Assembly (NCBI RefSeq): GCF_024129865.1
Contig: NZ_JAMYFE010000058.1
Location: 62,001-126,000, forward strand
Origin: Stieleria tagensis
GTDB lineage: Bacteria > Planctomycetota > Planctomycetia > Pirellulales > Pirellulaceae
Length of the DNA: 64,000 nt
Reading direction: 5' to 3'
Below the pieces are notes generated by a model. It was not told where the DNA came from. It worked only from the letters and a program-made list of their open reading frames with translations, and searched no databases. Numbering within the stretch: position 1 is the first letter of the stretch; every line of letters begins with the position of its first letter. Positions 62,832 through 64,000 of this stretch are shown piece by piece. The position numbers and the translations under genes were made by a program.

Positions 62832-63914
62832 CTAGCTGCGGATCATCACGCCAACGGCATCCAGGTACTTTTGCACCGTTTCCACGTCCACGTCGCGCCA
62901 GTCGGTGGCTTTGTGCCGCAACACGGATAACTTCAACATTTCGACGGCGTCGGACAGGTCATCGGGCAAATTGGGCAGTCCGATGAAGGGCTGAACCGGT
63001 GCTGCCGACCCCGCCTCGTCCATCTCGACTGCACCGGAATCTCCGCTGCCGCCGTCGGCCTGACCGGCCAGCGATTGCAATTCTTCCTCGTCGCCAAAAT
63101 CAGGGCCTTCGAACGACGGTCCGGCGGCGACGTCCCCGCTGTCGTTGTCGTACTCGCGGTCGCTGCCGCCACCTTGGGCGGGCAACGTCACGTCTTCGTC
63201 AGTCTCAACTTCGACAATCTGGCTGTCAGTCGGACGCTGCCCATCAACAGCCCCTTCGGCTTGCCAGCGTTTTTCACGCATCGCCGAAATACTCCAGCGT
63301 TCTGCCGCAGCGCCTTCTAACCACATCGGAGCGTCCTCCCAGTCCAGAGCCGCCAGGAAGTGACTCCAATACAACGCGTCGTAGGACTGATAGGTTTCGG
63401 CAAAACGGTCGTAAACGCGGCGCAAGCGACCGACGTGGGGTGCGGTGACACCTCCGACGCGGCGTGACCAAGCTTCATCGGAATACTGGGTCGCGTCGAC
63501 ACCGGATTCGATCAATTGTTGCCGCCACTCGCTAATGATCCGGCCTTTTTCCCAATTGGTGGTGCTGATCAGCGTGTTCCAACGACCGACATAGGGTTCG
63601 GCCAATTCGGCGGCCTGACGCAGCGCTTCGTCGCTGATCACGGCGTCAGTCGACGGGGCATCGTCTTCCCAAGCAGCTTTGGCCGCGTCCAAGTCGTCAT
63701 CCTGAATCGGCTCGGGCTGGACCGCAGCTTCGACCGACGAGCCGTCCATTTGGGTCTCGGCGCTGGACTCGGCTGTCGCAGTGTCAGCGGATCCAGTTTC
63801 ATGGGGATTCAATTCACTGGGATCATCCGTCGTGATGGTTTGCTGGGCATCCATTTCGGTGTCGATGGTTTGTGCGTCGGTCTGGTCGGCGGCAGAAAGT
63901 TCGTCCTGAGGCAT
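62832..63914 (-). CDS. Acidic protein of unknown function
   Basis: 360 aa from ATG 63914 (a GTG at 63917 directly precedes it). The first ~95 residues are Asp/Glu/Thr/Ala-rich and probably disordered. A folded part around residues 95-225 reads LAEPYVGRWNTLISTTNWEKGRIISEWRQQL...VGGVTAPHVGRLRRVYDRF...YDALYWSHFLAALDWEDAPMWLEGA, somewhat reminiscent of DUF3102 or ParB/KorB helix-turn-helix regions but not clearly either. A Gly/Asp/Glu-rich linker and a short helical C-terminus follow. No recognisable signal peptide, so it is probably cytoplasmic. Its neighbours give no hint. Confidence 0.6.
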   Translation of the reverse strand: MPQDELSAADQTDAQTIDTEMDAQQTITTDDPSELNPHETGSADTATAESSAETQMDGSSVEAAVQPEPIQDDDLDAAKAAWEDDAPSTDAVISDEALRQAAELAEPYVGRWNTLISTTNWEKGRIISEWRQQLIESGVDATQYSDEAWSRRVGGVTAPHVGRLRRVYDRFAETYQSYDALYWSHFLAALDWEDAPMWLEGAAAERWSISAMREKRWQAEGAVDGQRPTDSQIVEVETDEDVTLPAQGGGSDREYDNDSGDVAAGPSFEGPDFGDEEELQSLAGQADGGSGDSGAVEMDEAGSAAPVQPFIGLPNLPDDLSDAVEMLKLSVLRHKATDWRDVDVETVQKYLDAVGVMIRS

Positions 63915-64000
63915 CACGGTCCGTATGGTTGTTTATCAGTCGCGGGGAAGGGTTCGGTGACTCGGTCACGAGGGTGCACACGCTACCGCAAGAAACCGTG

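Noticed and set aside
1-64000. tRNA, rRNA, prophage or insertion-sequence genes
   Set aside because: None of the gaps showed a T-loop/anticodon pattern by eye, and no transposase, integrase or phage protein was recognised among the frames.

Overview
The window looks like a chromosomal segment of a planctomycete, most likely in the Pirellulaceae (Rhodopirellula-like). The signs are a cysteine-rich YTV-repeat wall protein, three secreted sulfatases, DUF1559 pseudopilin and PEP-CTERM proteins, a planctomycete ECF sigma/Ser-Thr kinase pair, squalene-cyclase-like repeat proteins and many short dispersed palindromes. No rRNA, tRNA, CRISPR, prophage or insertion sequence was seen.

Layout. 0-9 kb: rho and ribH (overlapping), a polyproline membrane protein with prenyltransferase-like repeats, the YTV wall protein with its terminator, the redox repressor rex, and a DUF1573 protein. 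9.6-24.9 kb: a one-directional signalling block with an ECF sigma factor, a Ser/Thr kinase with a TolB-like tail, a zinc-ribbon GTPase, a GAP1-N2-type membrane protein, a large coiled membrane protein, a GYF_2 membrane protein, a planctomycete-type receptor-like protein and a flippase-like membrane protein. 25-27 kb: a second ECF sigma with a membrane anti-sigma candidate. 27-34 kb: PIN/TRAM protein, secreted repeat protein, thioredoxin, two tandem clpP genes, yacG, a terminator and then greA. 34-41.8 kb: a carotenoid-desaturase-like enzyme, and two divergent sulfatases separated by eight tandem 87-bp palindromic units, then recG. 42-49.4 kb: a leucine-rich membrane protein, its coupled lipoprotein, and a Na+/H+ antiporter fused to a PTS EIIA domain. 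49.4-56.4 kb: a leftward operon (TPR membrane protein, RluD-like pseudouridine synthase, HemW/HemN-like radical SAM protein, GcvH-like lipoyl protein), then DUF2237 and pcrA. 56.6-64 kb: a third sulfatase, a DUF4465 PEP-CTERM protein and a DUF1289-pseudopilin fusion behind a cobalamin riboswitch, then aroA and two hypothetical genes.

Most noteworthy: (1) the cobalamin riboswitch (60455-60695, minus strand) in front of surface-protein genes, suggesting a planctomycete B12-capture locus; (2) the GTPase/GAP1 module, resembling computationally defined GTPase-centred conflict systems but here beside sigma/kinase and membrane parts; (3) the 8 x 87-bp hairpin array between divergent sulfatase genes; (4) the two exact 8 x 16-residue arrays in the YTV protein; (5) an intrinsic terminator just ahead of greA. 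Palindromic repeats sit at every roomy junction between convergent genes.

All calls come from reading the sequence and from remembered family features. No search or folding program was run. Residue positions are approximate.
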